Shown: in pieces, positions 17,016-25,523 of the stretch
How the letters are laid out: each line of letters starts with the position of its first letter
Position numbering within the stretch: the first letter of the stretch is position 1
Source: Prevotella sp.
GTDB lineage: Bacteria > Bacteroidota > Bacteroidia > Bacteroidales > Bacteroidaceae
Reading direction: 5' to 3'
Assembly: GCA_024682415.1 (NCBI GenBank)
Contig: JAIKZG010000031.1
Coordinates: 1 to 64,000 of the forward strand
Length of the DNA stretch: 64,000 nucleotides
Position numbers and translations under genes: made by a program
The notes under the pieces: model-generated
Seen by the model: only the letters and a program-made list of their open reading frames with translations
The model's database searches: none
What the model was told of the DNA's origin: nothing

Positions 17016-19346
17016 ATGAAGAAATTCCTAAAATTATTCCTTACACTAACATTTGCCCTCGCAATGAACGGCACTGCAATTGCTGCCGACAAAGGAGGAA
17101 CATTCACTACTGGCAACAAGACATTTCTACTCAACGGCAAACCTTTCATAGTGAAAGCAGCCGAAATACACTACCCTCGCATTCCTCGCGCTTATTGGGA
17201 ACATCGCATAAAGATGTGCAAAGCATTGGGAATGAATACTATCTGTATTTATATTTTCTGGAACATTCATGAGCAGCAAGAGGGAGTCTTCAACTTCAAC
17301 GGAAACAACGACATAGCGGCATTCTGCCGAATGGCACAAAAGAACGGAATGTATGTGATAGTGCGCCCCGGACCATACGTATGCGCGGAATGGGAAATGG
17401 GCGGTCTGCCTTGGTGGCTGCTGAAAAAGAAAGATATAAAGCTGAGAGAGCAAGACCCTTACTTCATGGAACGAGTGAAAATATTCGAGAAGAAAGTGGG
17501 CGAACAGCTCGCGCAGCTCACCATTCAGAATGGCGGCCCGATAATAATGGTGCAGGTGGAAAACGAATATGGCTCTTATGGCGTGAACAAACCTTACGTA
17601 AGCGAGATACGCGACTGCTTGCGCGACATCTATGGCAAAGAGCTGACGCTGTTTCAATGCGACTGGGCAAGCAACTTTGAGAGAAACGGACTTGACGACC
17701 TTGTCTGGACAATGAACTTCGGAACAGGTGCCAACATCGACAGCCAATTCAAAAGGCTGTCGGAACTGCGCCCTAACGCTCCTAAGATGTGTTCGGAATT
17801 TTGGAGCGGATGGTTTGACAAATGGGGAGCACGCCACGAAACACGCCCGGCAAAAGATATGGTAGCCGGACTCGACGAAATGCTCTCAAAAGGTATCAGC
17901 TTTTCACTATATATGACCCACGGAGGAACGAGTTTCGGACATTGGGCAGGCGCTAACTCACCTGGATTTGCGCCCGACGTGACAAGCTATGATTACGACG
18001 CGCCAATAAATGAATACGGACAACCTACGCCAAAATATTATGAGCTGCGCAAGATGATGGAGAAATACAGCGACGGCAAGAAGCTGCCAGCCATCCCCAA
18101 AACTCCAATGCCTTTGATAAGCGTTCCGAAATTCAAGTTTTCAGAATTTTCGCCTTTGAGGAATGGCATTAATAAGAGCATGACAAGTCGCGACATTAAA
18201 ACGATGGAAGAACTCGACATGGGCTGGGGCTCAATGATTTATACAGCGGCATTGCCGAAGACAGGCGTGGAAAGCATTCTCAGAATTGATGATCCGCATG
18301 ACTACGCGCAGGTGTTTATCAACGATAAATATATCGGAACGATAGACCGAGTGAAGAACGAAAAGGCACTGAAGATACCTGCCATAAACGAGGAGGGCGC
18401 GAAACTCACCATCGTTGTGGAAGCAATGGGAAGAATAAACTTCGGGCGCGCGATAAAAGACTTTAAAGGCATAACGGATAAGGTGACGCTTAACGCTGAA
18501 ATTGGCGGCAATGAAGTGACATGGAACATTAAGAACTGGACTATCTGCACCATCCCTGATGACTACGCCACTACCCAGAAAGCATTAAGCGACAAGGCTG
18601 CCAAACAAAATAGAAACCTCAGAACTGCCGGCTATTATCGTGGCTACTTTAACATAAAGAAAGTGGGCGACACATTTATCAACATGGAAGCCTTCGGCAA
18701 AGGTCAGGTGTATGTAAACGGTCATGCTCTCGGCAGATTTTGGAATATCGGCCCGCAGCAGACATTGTATTTACCTGGCTGCTGGCTGAAGAAAGGCAGA
18801 AACGAAGTGATAGTGCTTGATGTAGTAGGCGCGGAAGGTGAACCGACTGCTTTCTGCCAAGACCACCCCGAGCTTGACAAGCTGAATATTCACAGAGAGC
18901 GAAAAGGCAAGGAAGACTTGAAGAAATATGCTCTCGTAAAAAATGGCACAACAAAAGCAGGCAACGGATGGCAAACTTTATCTTTCGGGAAAACAGTGAA
19001 AGCTCGCTATGTAGCCATCGTAGCAGAAAGCACTCACGACGGAGGAAAGAGCGTGGCTATTGCTGAACTGTATGCACAAGACGCTGACGGCAAACGACTG
19101 AGCCGCGAGCCATGGACATTAAAAGACGCTTCATCTGAAGATTTGAACAATGGCAACAACACAGGTGACAAAGTGTACGACCTGCAGGAAAGCACTTTCT
19201 GGAAAAGCAATGGCGCAGAAAGACTGCCACAATATATTGTAATAGATCTTGGCACTGAGCAAAACATTTCAGCGATAGAATATCTGCCACGAGCAGAGAA
19301 AAATGCTCCCGGAAGCATGAAGGATTACAAGATATTGGTGAAATAA
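17016..19346 (+). CDS. Beta-galactosidase, glycoside hydrolase family 35
   Basis: Secreted or periplasmic exo-beta-galactosidase of 776 residues, probably releasing galactose from plant polymers such as pectic galactan or xyloglucan side chains. The start at 17016 gives a signal peptide (MKKFLKLFLTLTFALAMNGTAIAA) and lies downstream of the promoter at 16935-16964; the open frame reaches further upstream but overlaps that promoter. The catalytic acid/base is in MVQVENEYGSYG and the nucleophile in MCSEFWSGWFDKWG, both in the N-terminal TIM barrel (about 30-350). Beta-sandwich domains follow (about 390-600), with the VNGHALGRFWNIGPQ block typical of GH35. The last 130 residues look like a discoidin/F5-8C domain (from GWQTLSFG), which may bind carbohydrate. 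Confidence 0.93.
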   Translation: MKKFLKLFLTLTFALAMNGTAIAADKGGTFTTGNKTFLLNGKPFIVKAAEIHYPRIPRAYWEHRIKMCKALGMNTICIYIFWNIHEQQEGVFNFNGNNDIAAFCRMAQKNGMYVIVRPGPYVCAEWEMGGLPWWLLKKKDIKLREQDPYFMERVKIFEKKVGEQLAQLTIQNGGPIIMVQVENEYGSYGVNKPYVSEIRDCLRDIYGKELTLFQCDWASNFERNGLDDLVWTMNFGTGANIDSQFKRLSELRPNAPKMCSEFWSGWFDKWGARHETRPAKDMVAGLDEMLSKGISFSLYMTHGGTSFGHWAGANSPGFAPDVTSYDYDAPINEYGQPTPKYYELRKMMEKYSDGKKLPAIPKTPMPLISVPKFKFSEFSPLRNGINKSMTSRDIKTMEELDMGWGSMIYTAALPKTGVESILRIDDPHDYAQVFINDKYIGTIDRVKNEKALKIPAINEEGAKLTIVVEAMGRINFGRAIKDFKGITDKVTLNAEIGGNEVTWNIKNWTICTIPDDYATTQKALSDKAAKQNRNLRTAGYYRGYFNIKKVGDTFINMEAFGKGQVYVNGHALGRFWNIGPQQTLYLPGCWLKKGRNEVIVLDVVGAEGEPTAFCQDHPELDKLNIHRERKGKEDLKKYALVKNGTTKAGNGWQTLSFGKTVKARYVAIVAESTHDGGKSVAIAELYAQDADGKRLSREPWTLKDASSEDLNNGNNTGDKVYDLQESTFWKSNGAERLPQYIVIDLGTEQNISAIEYLPRAEKNAPGSMKDYKILVK

Positions 19347-19420
19347 TACAAGGAGATAAATCCATTTTGTATTTAATTTTTGTACTTTTGTCGCTATAAT
19401 CTAAAAACGTTTTATAGAGA

Positions 19421-21916
19421 ATGACTACTTTACTAAAGAAGTACTGGCAAGACATAGCAGCGATAGCACTGTTTGCTGTTATCTCTTTTGCTTATTTCAT
19501 GCCTGCCGACATCGACGGGCGAGTATTGTTTCAGCACGATGCCTCAGCAGGACGTGGTGCCGGACAGGAAATATCACAGTATCGTGAGAAGACAGGCGAA
19601 GAATCACGATGGACCAACGCTCTCTTCGGCGGAATGCCTACCTATCAGAGCGCGCCAAGCTACACAAGCCAGAAAATCCTTTCCACGGCGACAGACGCTT
19701 ATCATTTGTGGATGCCCGACTATGTGTGGTATGTATTCGCTTATCTCCTCGGCTTCTATATTCTGCTCCGCGCGTTCGACTTCCGTCAGCATCTTGCGGT
19801 GCTCGGCTCTATTATATGGGCATTCTCAAGCTATTTCTTTATAATCATAGCAGCAGGACATATATGGAAAGTGTATGCCTTGGCTTATTTGCCTCCTATG
19901 ATAGCCGGTATAGTATTGGCTTACAGGGGCAAATACATTCCAGGACTTATCGTGACTGCCATTTTCTCAGGCTTTGAGGTGCTGGCAAACCATGTGCAGA
20001 TGACATATTATTATCTGTTTATCATTCTATTCATGGTTATCGGCTATCTTATCGACGCCATTCGCAACAGAAAGATGGCTAATTTCTGGAAGGCTTCGGC
20101 TGTATGCGCTGTGGGCGCGGCTCTCGGTGTGTGCATGAACATAAGCAACCTATACCACACATGGCAATATGGTCAGGAGACGATGCGCGGAAAAAGCGAG
20201 TTGGTGAAGAGAAATGCTGCCAACCAGACGAGCAGCGGTCTTGATCGCGACTATATCACTCAATGGAGCTACGGCATAGACGAGACATGGACTTTGCTTG
20301 TGCCGAATGTAAAGGGTGGAGCAAGCGTGCCATTGTCACGAAGCAAGGTGGCAATGGAAAAAGCCGACACCAATTTCGCTCAGATTTATCAGCAGATAGG
20401 ACAATATTGGGGTGAGCAGCCTATGACAAGCGGCCCGGTATATGTAGGCGCGTTTGTCTTAATGCTCTTCATATTAGGCATTTTCATTGTGCGTGGCCCT
20501 ACGAAGTGGGCGTTGTTGGCAGCCACAATACTGTCTATCCTCCTTTCATGGGGTAGAAACTTCATGCCTTTCACCAACTTCTTTATAGACTACGTTCCTC
20601 TCTATGCCAAATTCCGCACGGTGTCTTCAATTCTCGTAATAGCGGAGTTTACAATCCCTCTGCTCGCAATGCTTGCACTGAAGAGAATTGTGGAAGAACC
20701 TGAGATACTGAAAACAAAGCGTAAATGCTTTATTATAAGCCTTGCTCTGACGGCAGGCGTGGCACTTGTCTTCGCTGTAATGCCAGGAGCTTGTTTCTCC
20801 GACTTCGTTTCAAGCAGCGAGATGAGAGCATTCCAACAAGGTCTGCCGGCAGAATACCTCAATCCGTTGCTCAGTAATCTGCGCACCATGCGCGAAGCTG
20901 TAGTTTCGGCAGACGCATGGCGTTCATTCTGGATTATCATCATCGGAACACTGTTCTTGTGGCTATACTCTGCTAAGAAAGTGAACGCTTCTATTATGAT
21001 CGGTGCTTTAACTGTGCTCTGCCTTGTTGATATGTGGCAGGTAAACAAGCGTTATCTCAACGATGATATGTTTGTTGACGCAAATGTGCGCACTCAGCCT
21101 CAACAGATGACGCAGACAGATAAAATAATCCTTCAGGACAAGACTCTCGACTTCCGTGTGCTGAACTTTGCTTCCAACACGTTTAATGAGAATGAAACTT
21201 CTTATTACCACAAGAGTATCGGCGGTTATCATGCTGCCAAACTGCGTCGTTATCAGGAATTGATTGACGCCTACATAGCTCCAGAAATGCAGAATGCAAT
21301 GCCTGCCATCGCCAACGCGCAAGGCGACATGACAAAGGTGAACGGCGACAGCATATTCCCTATACTCAATATGCTCAACACTCGCTACATGATTCTGCCT
21401 TTGCAGGGCGGACAAACCGTGCCTGTGCGCAATCCTTACACCTACGGCAACGCATGGTTTGTGGATAAGATAACATACGCTCAGAATGCCAATGAGGAGC
21501 TTGAGAAGACAGGCAAGATAGACTTGCGCCATGAGGCTGTCGCCGACGCGAAATTCAAGACACAGCTCGGCAATGCCGCTGAGCAGGATGATGTTTCCAT
21601 CGTGACAATAAAGAGCTATGCTCCTAACCACCTCGTATATAATGTAAACTCAGGCAAAGGCGGCATCATCGTGTTCTCTGAGATTTATTATCCGGGATGG
21701 ACAGCTACCGTAGACGGCAAAGACGTAGAACTCGGCAGAGCAAACTATGTATTGCGTGCGCTCAACGTAAGTGCCGGCAAGCATGAAGTAGTGCTCGACT
21801 TCCATCCTAAGTCAATCAAGGTGACAGACACTATCGCTTATGTTGCTTACGGCATATTGATAGCATTGCTCATTGTGTTGGCATTTATTTCTTACAGAAA
21901 GAAAGACAAGCAATAA
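19421..21916 (+). CDS. YfhO-family membrane protein
   Basis: Large integral membrane protein of 831 residues with about 12-13 membrane segments, most in the first 560 residues, and an extracytoplasmic C-terminal beta-rich domain (about 560-800) that ends in a last helix (IAYVAYGILIALLIVLAFI). The YfhO family is related to GT-C glycosyltransferases and, in Gram-positives, takes part in glycosylation of lipoteichoic acid. The role in Bacteroidetes is not established. A TACTTTTG (19383-19390) lies upstream. The stop codon shares one base with the start of the GSCFA gene (TAATG), so the two are translationally coupled and probably act in the same cell-envelope process. Confidence 0.87.
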   Translation: MTTLLKKYWQDIAAIALFAVISFAYFMPADIDGRVLFQHDASAGRGAGQEISQYREKTGEESRWTNALFGGMPTYQSAPSYTSQKILSTATDAYHLWMPDYVWYVFAYLLGFYILLRAFDFRQHLAVLGSIIWAFSSYFFIIIAAGHIWKVYALAYLPPMIAGIVLAYRGKYIPGLIVTAIFSGFEVLANHVQMTYYYLFIILFMVIGYLIDAIRNRKMANFWKASAVCAVGAALGVCMNISNLYHTWQYGQETMRGKSELVKRNAANQTSSGLDRDYITQWSYGIDETWTLLVPNVKGGASVPLSRSKVAMEKADTNFAQIYQQIGQYWGEQPMTSGPVYVGAFVLMLFILGIFIVRGPTKWALLAATILSILLSWGRNFMPFTNFFIDYVPLYAKFRTVSSILVIAEFTIPLLAMLALKRIVEEPEILKTKRKCFIISLALTAGVALVFAVMPGACFSDFVSSSEMRAFQQGLPAEYLNPLLSNLRTMREAVVSADAWRSFWIIIIGTLFLWLYSAKKVNASIMIGALTVLCLVDMWQVNKRYLNDDMFVDANVRTQPQQMTQTDKIILQDKTLDFRVLNFASNTFNENETSYYHKSIGGYHAAKLRRYQELIDAYIAPEMQNAMPAIANAQGDMTKVNGDSIFPILNMLNTRYMILPLQGGQTVPVRNPYTYGNAWFVDKITYAQNANEELEKTGKIDLRHEAVADAKFKTQLGNAAEQDDVSIVTIKSYAPNHLVYNVNSGKGGIIVFSEIYYPGWTATVDGKDVELGRANYVLRALNVSAGKHEVVLDFHPKSIKVTDTIAYVAYGILIALLIVLAFISYRKKDKQ

Positions 21917-22716
21917 TGAAATTCAGAACTGAAGTAGCAATACCAAAATCTACATTTAAAATAAAACCCTGCGAAGACATGCTCTTCGTAGGGTCTTGTT
22001 TTGCCGACAACATCGGCGCGCGATTCATTGACGAGAAGTTTCATGCCGTGGTAAATCCTTTTGGCGTGATGTATAATCCCGCAAGCATTCTGCACACTGT
22101 GAAGCAAACAGACTGCGCTCCGCAAACCGCTGTGTTCACTCTTGGCACTAATCACGTCTACATTCTAAAAGAAACAGGCGAAATTGTAGACAACTGCCAA
22201 AAACGCCCACAGCGACTGTTTCACGAGGAGAAATTAAGCATTGAGGAATGTTTTAATTACCTTTTAAAAGCCGTTGAAACGCTTATTAAACGCAATGCAT
22301 CGGTTCATGTCATTATCACAGTCAGCCCTATCCGATACGCGAAATATGGTTTTCATGAAAGCGCGCTGAGCAAGGCAACACTTCTTCTTGCTGCCGACAA
22401 ACTGGCGAAATCATACCCCGACACCGTAACATATTTCCCTGCTTACGAGATAATGAACGATGAGCTGCGCGATTATCGTTTTTATAAGGCAGACATGCTC
22501 CACCCATCAGAACAAGCGGTAGAATTTATATATGAGCAATTTGCCGACACATTCTTCGCTCCCGAAACATTCCAATTTTTAGATAAGTGGCACCCTATCC
22601 GTGCCGCTCTTTCCCACAATCCTTTCAATCCCGATTCAGAGGAATATAAAGTCTTTCTTGCCAAGACTAACCTGCAATACGAAGAGCTTAAAAAAGAATA
22701 TCCCAATATGCCATAA
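21916..22716 (+). CDS. GSCFA domain protein
   Basis: A 266-residue protein with the defining motif in MLFVGSCFADNIGARF (residues about 23-38), where the Ser is the presumed nucleophile of an SGNH/GDSL-like hydrolase. The partner residues are likely in the DMLHPSEQAVEF segment (near 190, with Asp and His). No signal peptide is seen. The family is widespread in Bacteroidetes and its substrate is unknown. It starts within the stop codon of the yfhO gene, so the products are expected in fixed proportion. No gene follows for 140 bp. Confidence 0.88.
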   Translation: MKFRTEVAIPKSTFKIKPCEDMLFVGSCFADNIGARFIDEKFHAVVNPFGVMYNPASILHTVKQTDCAPQTAVFTLGTNHVYILKETGEIVDNCQKRPQRLFHEEKLSIEECFNYLLKAVETLIKRNASVHVIITVSPIRYAKYGFHESALSKATLLLAADKLAKSYPDTVTYFPAYEIMNDELRDYRFYKADMLHPSEQAVEFIYEQFADTFFAPETFQFLDKWHPIRAALSHNPFNPDSEEYKVFLAKTNLQYEELKKEYPNMP

Positions 22717-22856
22717 TTTGTTTAAAAATTACGGATTGATACCATTTGAATGAATATTTTTTATACTTTTGTAGCTGATATTTGAGATAAAGAGATTTCA
22801 TATTTTTCAGAGAGAGATTTCTAATAATATATATTTACCTATTAAACGTTGATTTT

Positions 22857-24986
22857 ATGAAGAAAATCATTACTCTAATGCTTGCGCTAATTGCGCAAAT
22901 CAATTTGTCTGTTGTTAAAGCAGCAAATGATTATGTGCCTACCATTTACGGCAATATTATCAACATGTCGAGTTGGGGTGCCCGCTCAGATCAGGATAAG
23001 CCATATGGCGTTTATTCTTTTAGCGCATCACCTACCAACTTCGAGTTTAAGAATGTTTCTCCAACAAGCCTTAACTTCTATGCAACTGGCAATGGACTGA
23101 TTGCCAACGGAGAATATAATTTCGTGGTGCGCGACTTTGATTATTACTCTTATGATTATTACTATCAGCTTTACACTTATGACACAGAAACATGGAAACT
23201 TAAGAAGTCGCCGGTGGATGTGGACAAGGATTTCTCAAGCTGCGATTTCACTCAAGACCCTGTTTCGGGTAAGATCTATAGTACTAATGTGGTGGTGAAA
23301 ACAGATTATTATGGCAATGTATTGTCCACAAAATACAACCTGAATGAAGTGGATTTCGCCAACGTGAAATTAAAGATTATCGCGAGTCTTGACTCTATGA
23401 TATGCACAATCGCTGCTGACAACAGCGGACAGCTGTATGGCATCTCAAAGGGTGAAAACTTATATAAAATCAGCAAAACTGGCGAATTAACATTTGTCGG
23501 CAATCTTGGTCTCGCTGCCTATAATCTTACTTTCCTCCTTGAAGATGGTATCCATACAATGAGTTCCACTTTCGATCCTAAAACCAACAATCTATACTTG
23601 TCGGCTTATTGCTGGAACACAAAGGACTTAGAGTTTGAGACATTCCTTTTCTATATAGATACAGCCACGGGAAAGGCAACCAAAGTAGTAAAATATCCAG
23701 AAACAGCTCAAGTGGTATCTCTTTATATACCAAAGCCAGCTGCCGATGAAGAAGCACCGGCAGCCGTAAGTGATTTATCTGTTGATTTCAAGAATGGCGC
23801 TCTTAATGGTAACGTTAAATTCACAGTTCCTACAAAGACTAATGCAGGCGAAGATTTGACAGGCGAATTGACATATAAGATTGTTGTCGCAAATGAAGTC
23901 ATAGCCACAGGCAAAACTCAGTCTGGTGCAATAGAATCTGTACCTGTAGTAGTTAAGAATGGTGGCGAAACCAAGTTTATTGTGACTATAGCTAACGATA
24001 AAGGAGATGGCGTAGAGCAAAAAGTTTTAGCCTGGATAGGTTATGATGTAACCCAAGCTCCAAGCGATGTGAAGCTTACCATAGAAAATCATACGGCAAA
24101 AGTGATATGGAATGCTCCTACCGAAGTGCTGCATGGAGGATATTTTGATAGCGAGAATTTGAAATATAATGTAGTGCGCTATCCTGACAACGTTGTTGTT
24201 GCCGAGAATATAGGCAATACAGAGTATGAGGACGGATTGAATCCTACGGAGATGACAAGTTACACTTATGGCGTACAAGCAATAAATGGCAACCAAAAAT
24301 CTGAGATAAACAAATCGAATGCTTTTGCCGATGGCCCTACATTCACTGTTCCATATTACAACGCATTGGAATCGAAGAAAGATTTTGAAACGTTTGTCAG
24401 TGTTGATGTTAATGGCGATAAGAAATATAGTGAGATGTATGGTTATGTTATCCAGCATGAAGGCTATTGGGATTATAACAATGCTATCAAGTGCGTTGTC
24501 TATTATGAGAGCAACCAACGTGCTAACGACTGGTTTGTTAGTCCGTTGATCCATTTTGAGGGAGGAAAGACATATAATGTAATTTTTGATTCCAAACGTG
24601 AGGTTGAGAGATTCCAAGAGCGTTTAGCCATAGCTTATGGAGAGAGCTTTAATTTTGATGGTTACACCACATTGGTAGACAGCTTGAATCCACAGTCTGG
24701 TGAATATTCTACTTATAAATACAGTTTCACCCCTTCTCTCACAGGTGATTATCACATCGGTTTCCACGCATTAAGTAAAAATCAAGGTCATCTATATTTA
24801 AAGAATATAAAGGTAGAACTTGTAGAACAGTCAGCCACGGGCATTTCTGCTCTTCAAAATGATGACAATGAAGTTGCTGATATATACACATTGCAGGGAG
24901 TTCTTGTTCGTCGCCAAGCCAACTCATTTGCAGGATTACCCAAGGGCGTATATATAAAGAACGGTAAGAAATTTGTGGTGAGATAA
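22857..24986 (+). CDS. Secreted Fn3 / choice-of-anchor protein with T9SS-like C-terminus
   Basis: Exported 709-residue protein starting with a signal peptide (MKKIITLMLALIAQINLSVVKAA). Residues about 30-290 contain short repeated YGISKG/YKISKTGELTFVG-type strands and look like a beta-propeller. Two fibronectin type III domains follow (about 296-395 and 396-495), then a choice-of-anchor J jelly roll (about 500-660, with the NDWFVSPLIHFEGGKTYNV pattern). The last 60 residues (IYTLQGVLVRRQA, LPKGVYIKNGKKFVVR) match the type of C-terminal domain that directs proteins to type IX secretion or to surface attachment in Prevotella and Porphyromonas. Ligand unknown. A TACTTTTG at 22764-22771 is the probable -7 box, leaving a leader of about 80 nt. 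Confidence 0.85.
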   Translation: MKKIITLMLALIAQINLSVVKAANDYVPTIYGNIINMSSWGARSDQDKPYGVYSFSASPTNFEFKNVSPTSLNFYATGNGLIANGEYNFVVRDFDYYSYDYYYQLYTYDTETWKLKKSPVDVDKDFSSCDFTQDPVSGKIYSTNVVVKTDYYGNVLSTKYNLNEVDFANVKLKIIASLDSMICTIAADNSGQLYGISKGENLYKISKTGELTFVGNLGLAAYNLTFLLEDGIHTMSSTFDPKTNNLYLSAYCWNTKDLEFETFLFYIDTATGKATKVVKYPETAQVVSLYIPKPAADEEAPAAVSDLSVDFKNGALNGNVKFTVPTKTNAGEDLTGELTYKIVVANEVIATGKTQSGAIESVPVVVKNGGETKFIVTIANDKGDGVEQKVLAWIGYDVTQAPSDVKLTIENHTAKVIWNAPTEVLHGGYFDSENLKYNVVRYPDNVVVAENIGNTEYEDGLNPTEMTSYTYGVQAINGNQKSEINKSNAFADGPTFTVPYYNALESKKDFETFVSVDVNGDKKYSEMYGYVIQHEGYWDYNNAIKCVVYYESNQRANDWFVSPLIHFEGGKTYNVIFDSKREVERFQERLAIAYGESFNFDGYTTLVDSLNPQSGEYSTYKYSFTPSLTGDYHIGFHALSKNQGHLYLKNIKVELVEQSATGISALQNDDNEVADIYTLQGVLVRRQANSFAGLPKGVYIKNGKKFVVR

Positions 24987-25445
24987 TAAGACATCGCTTT
25001 CGATAATATAGGCGTGGACATAACTATATCTGTTATTCTGTTGGTTCTCCTAATCATTCGTAAAAATAGATACTTAAAGTTATGATCCACGCTTTCTCTT
25101 TTGTATTTAGCACAAAAATTTATACTTCATTCTTGTTAGCAACAAACAATTCCATGTTATGAACAAGACTTTCTTTGATATCTTGTGTTTATATTCTACC
25201 ATTAAATCATTGTCAAAATTTGAAATGAAGTATTAATCATTAGCAGTTTATGTTTAACTATGCCATCGGATAGATTTATTCTGTCCAGACATATTGATAT
25301 TTCATAATAAATACAGACGGAACTAGTCCTTTTATAAATATAAAAACCATAATGGCAGTTTGCTGTCCACAGCGACAAGTTCCTTGCTGATACACTTTAT
25401 ATATCTTAAAAAGATAAACTTAAAATAATATTTTTTTATAAGCAA
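24987..25445. other. Gene-free region with a long-range inverted repeat
   Basis: About 460 bp without a credible gene. The arms gcgtggacataact (25012-25025) and agttatgatccacgc (25078-25092) pair with one bulge and are followed on the plus strand by a T-rich stretch, so the structure may terminate the upstream gene. The part from 25100 to 25440 is AT-rich with nothing recognisable. Confidence 0.55.
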
Positions 25446-25480
25446 AATGGGCGACTTCAACATAAGAGAAGCCGCCCATT
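25446..25480 (-). terminator. Terminator of the TonB receptor gene
   Basis: The stem ATGGGCGACTT / AAGCCGCCCAT (one mismatch) lies 44 bp after the receptor stop. On the minus strand a T-rich run follows, including seven consecutive T about 12 nt after the stem. Confidence 0.75.
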
Positions 25481-25523
25481 ACATTATTAACCAAGTTCTA
25501 TATTATTATGAAAAATACGCTAT

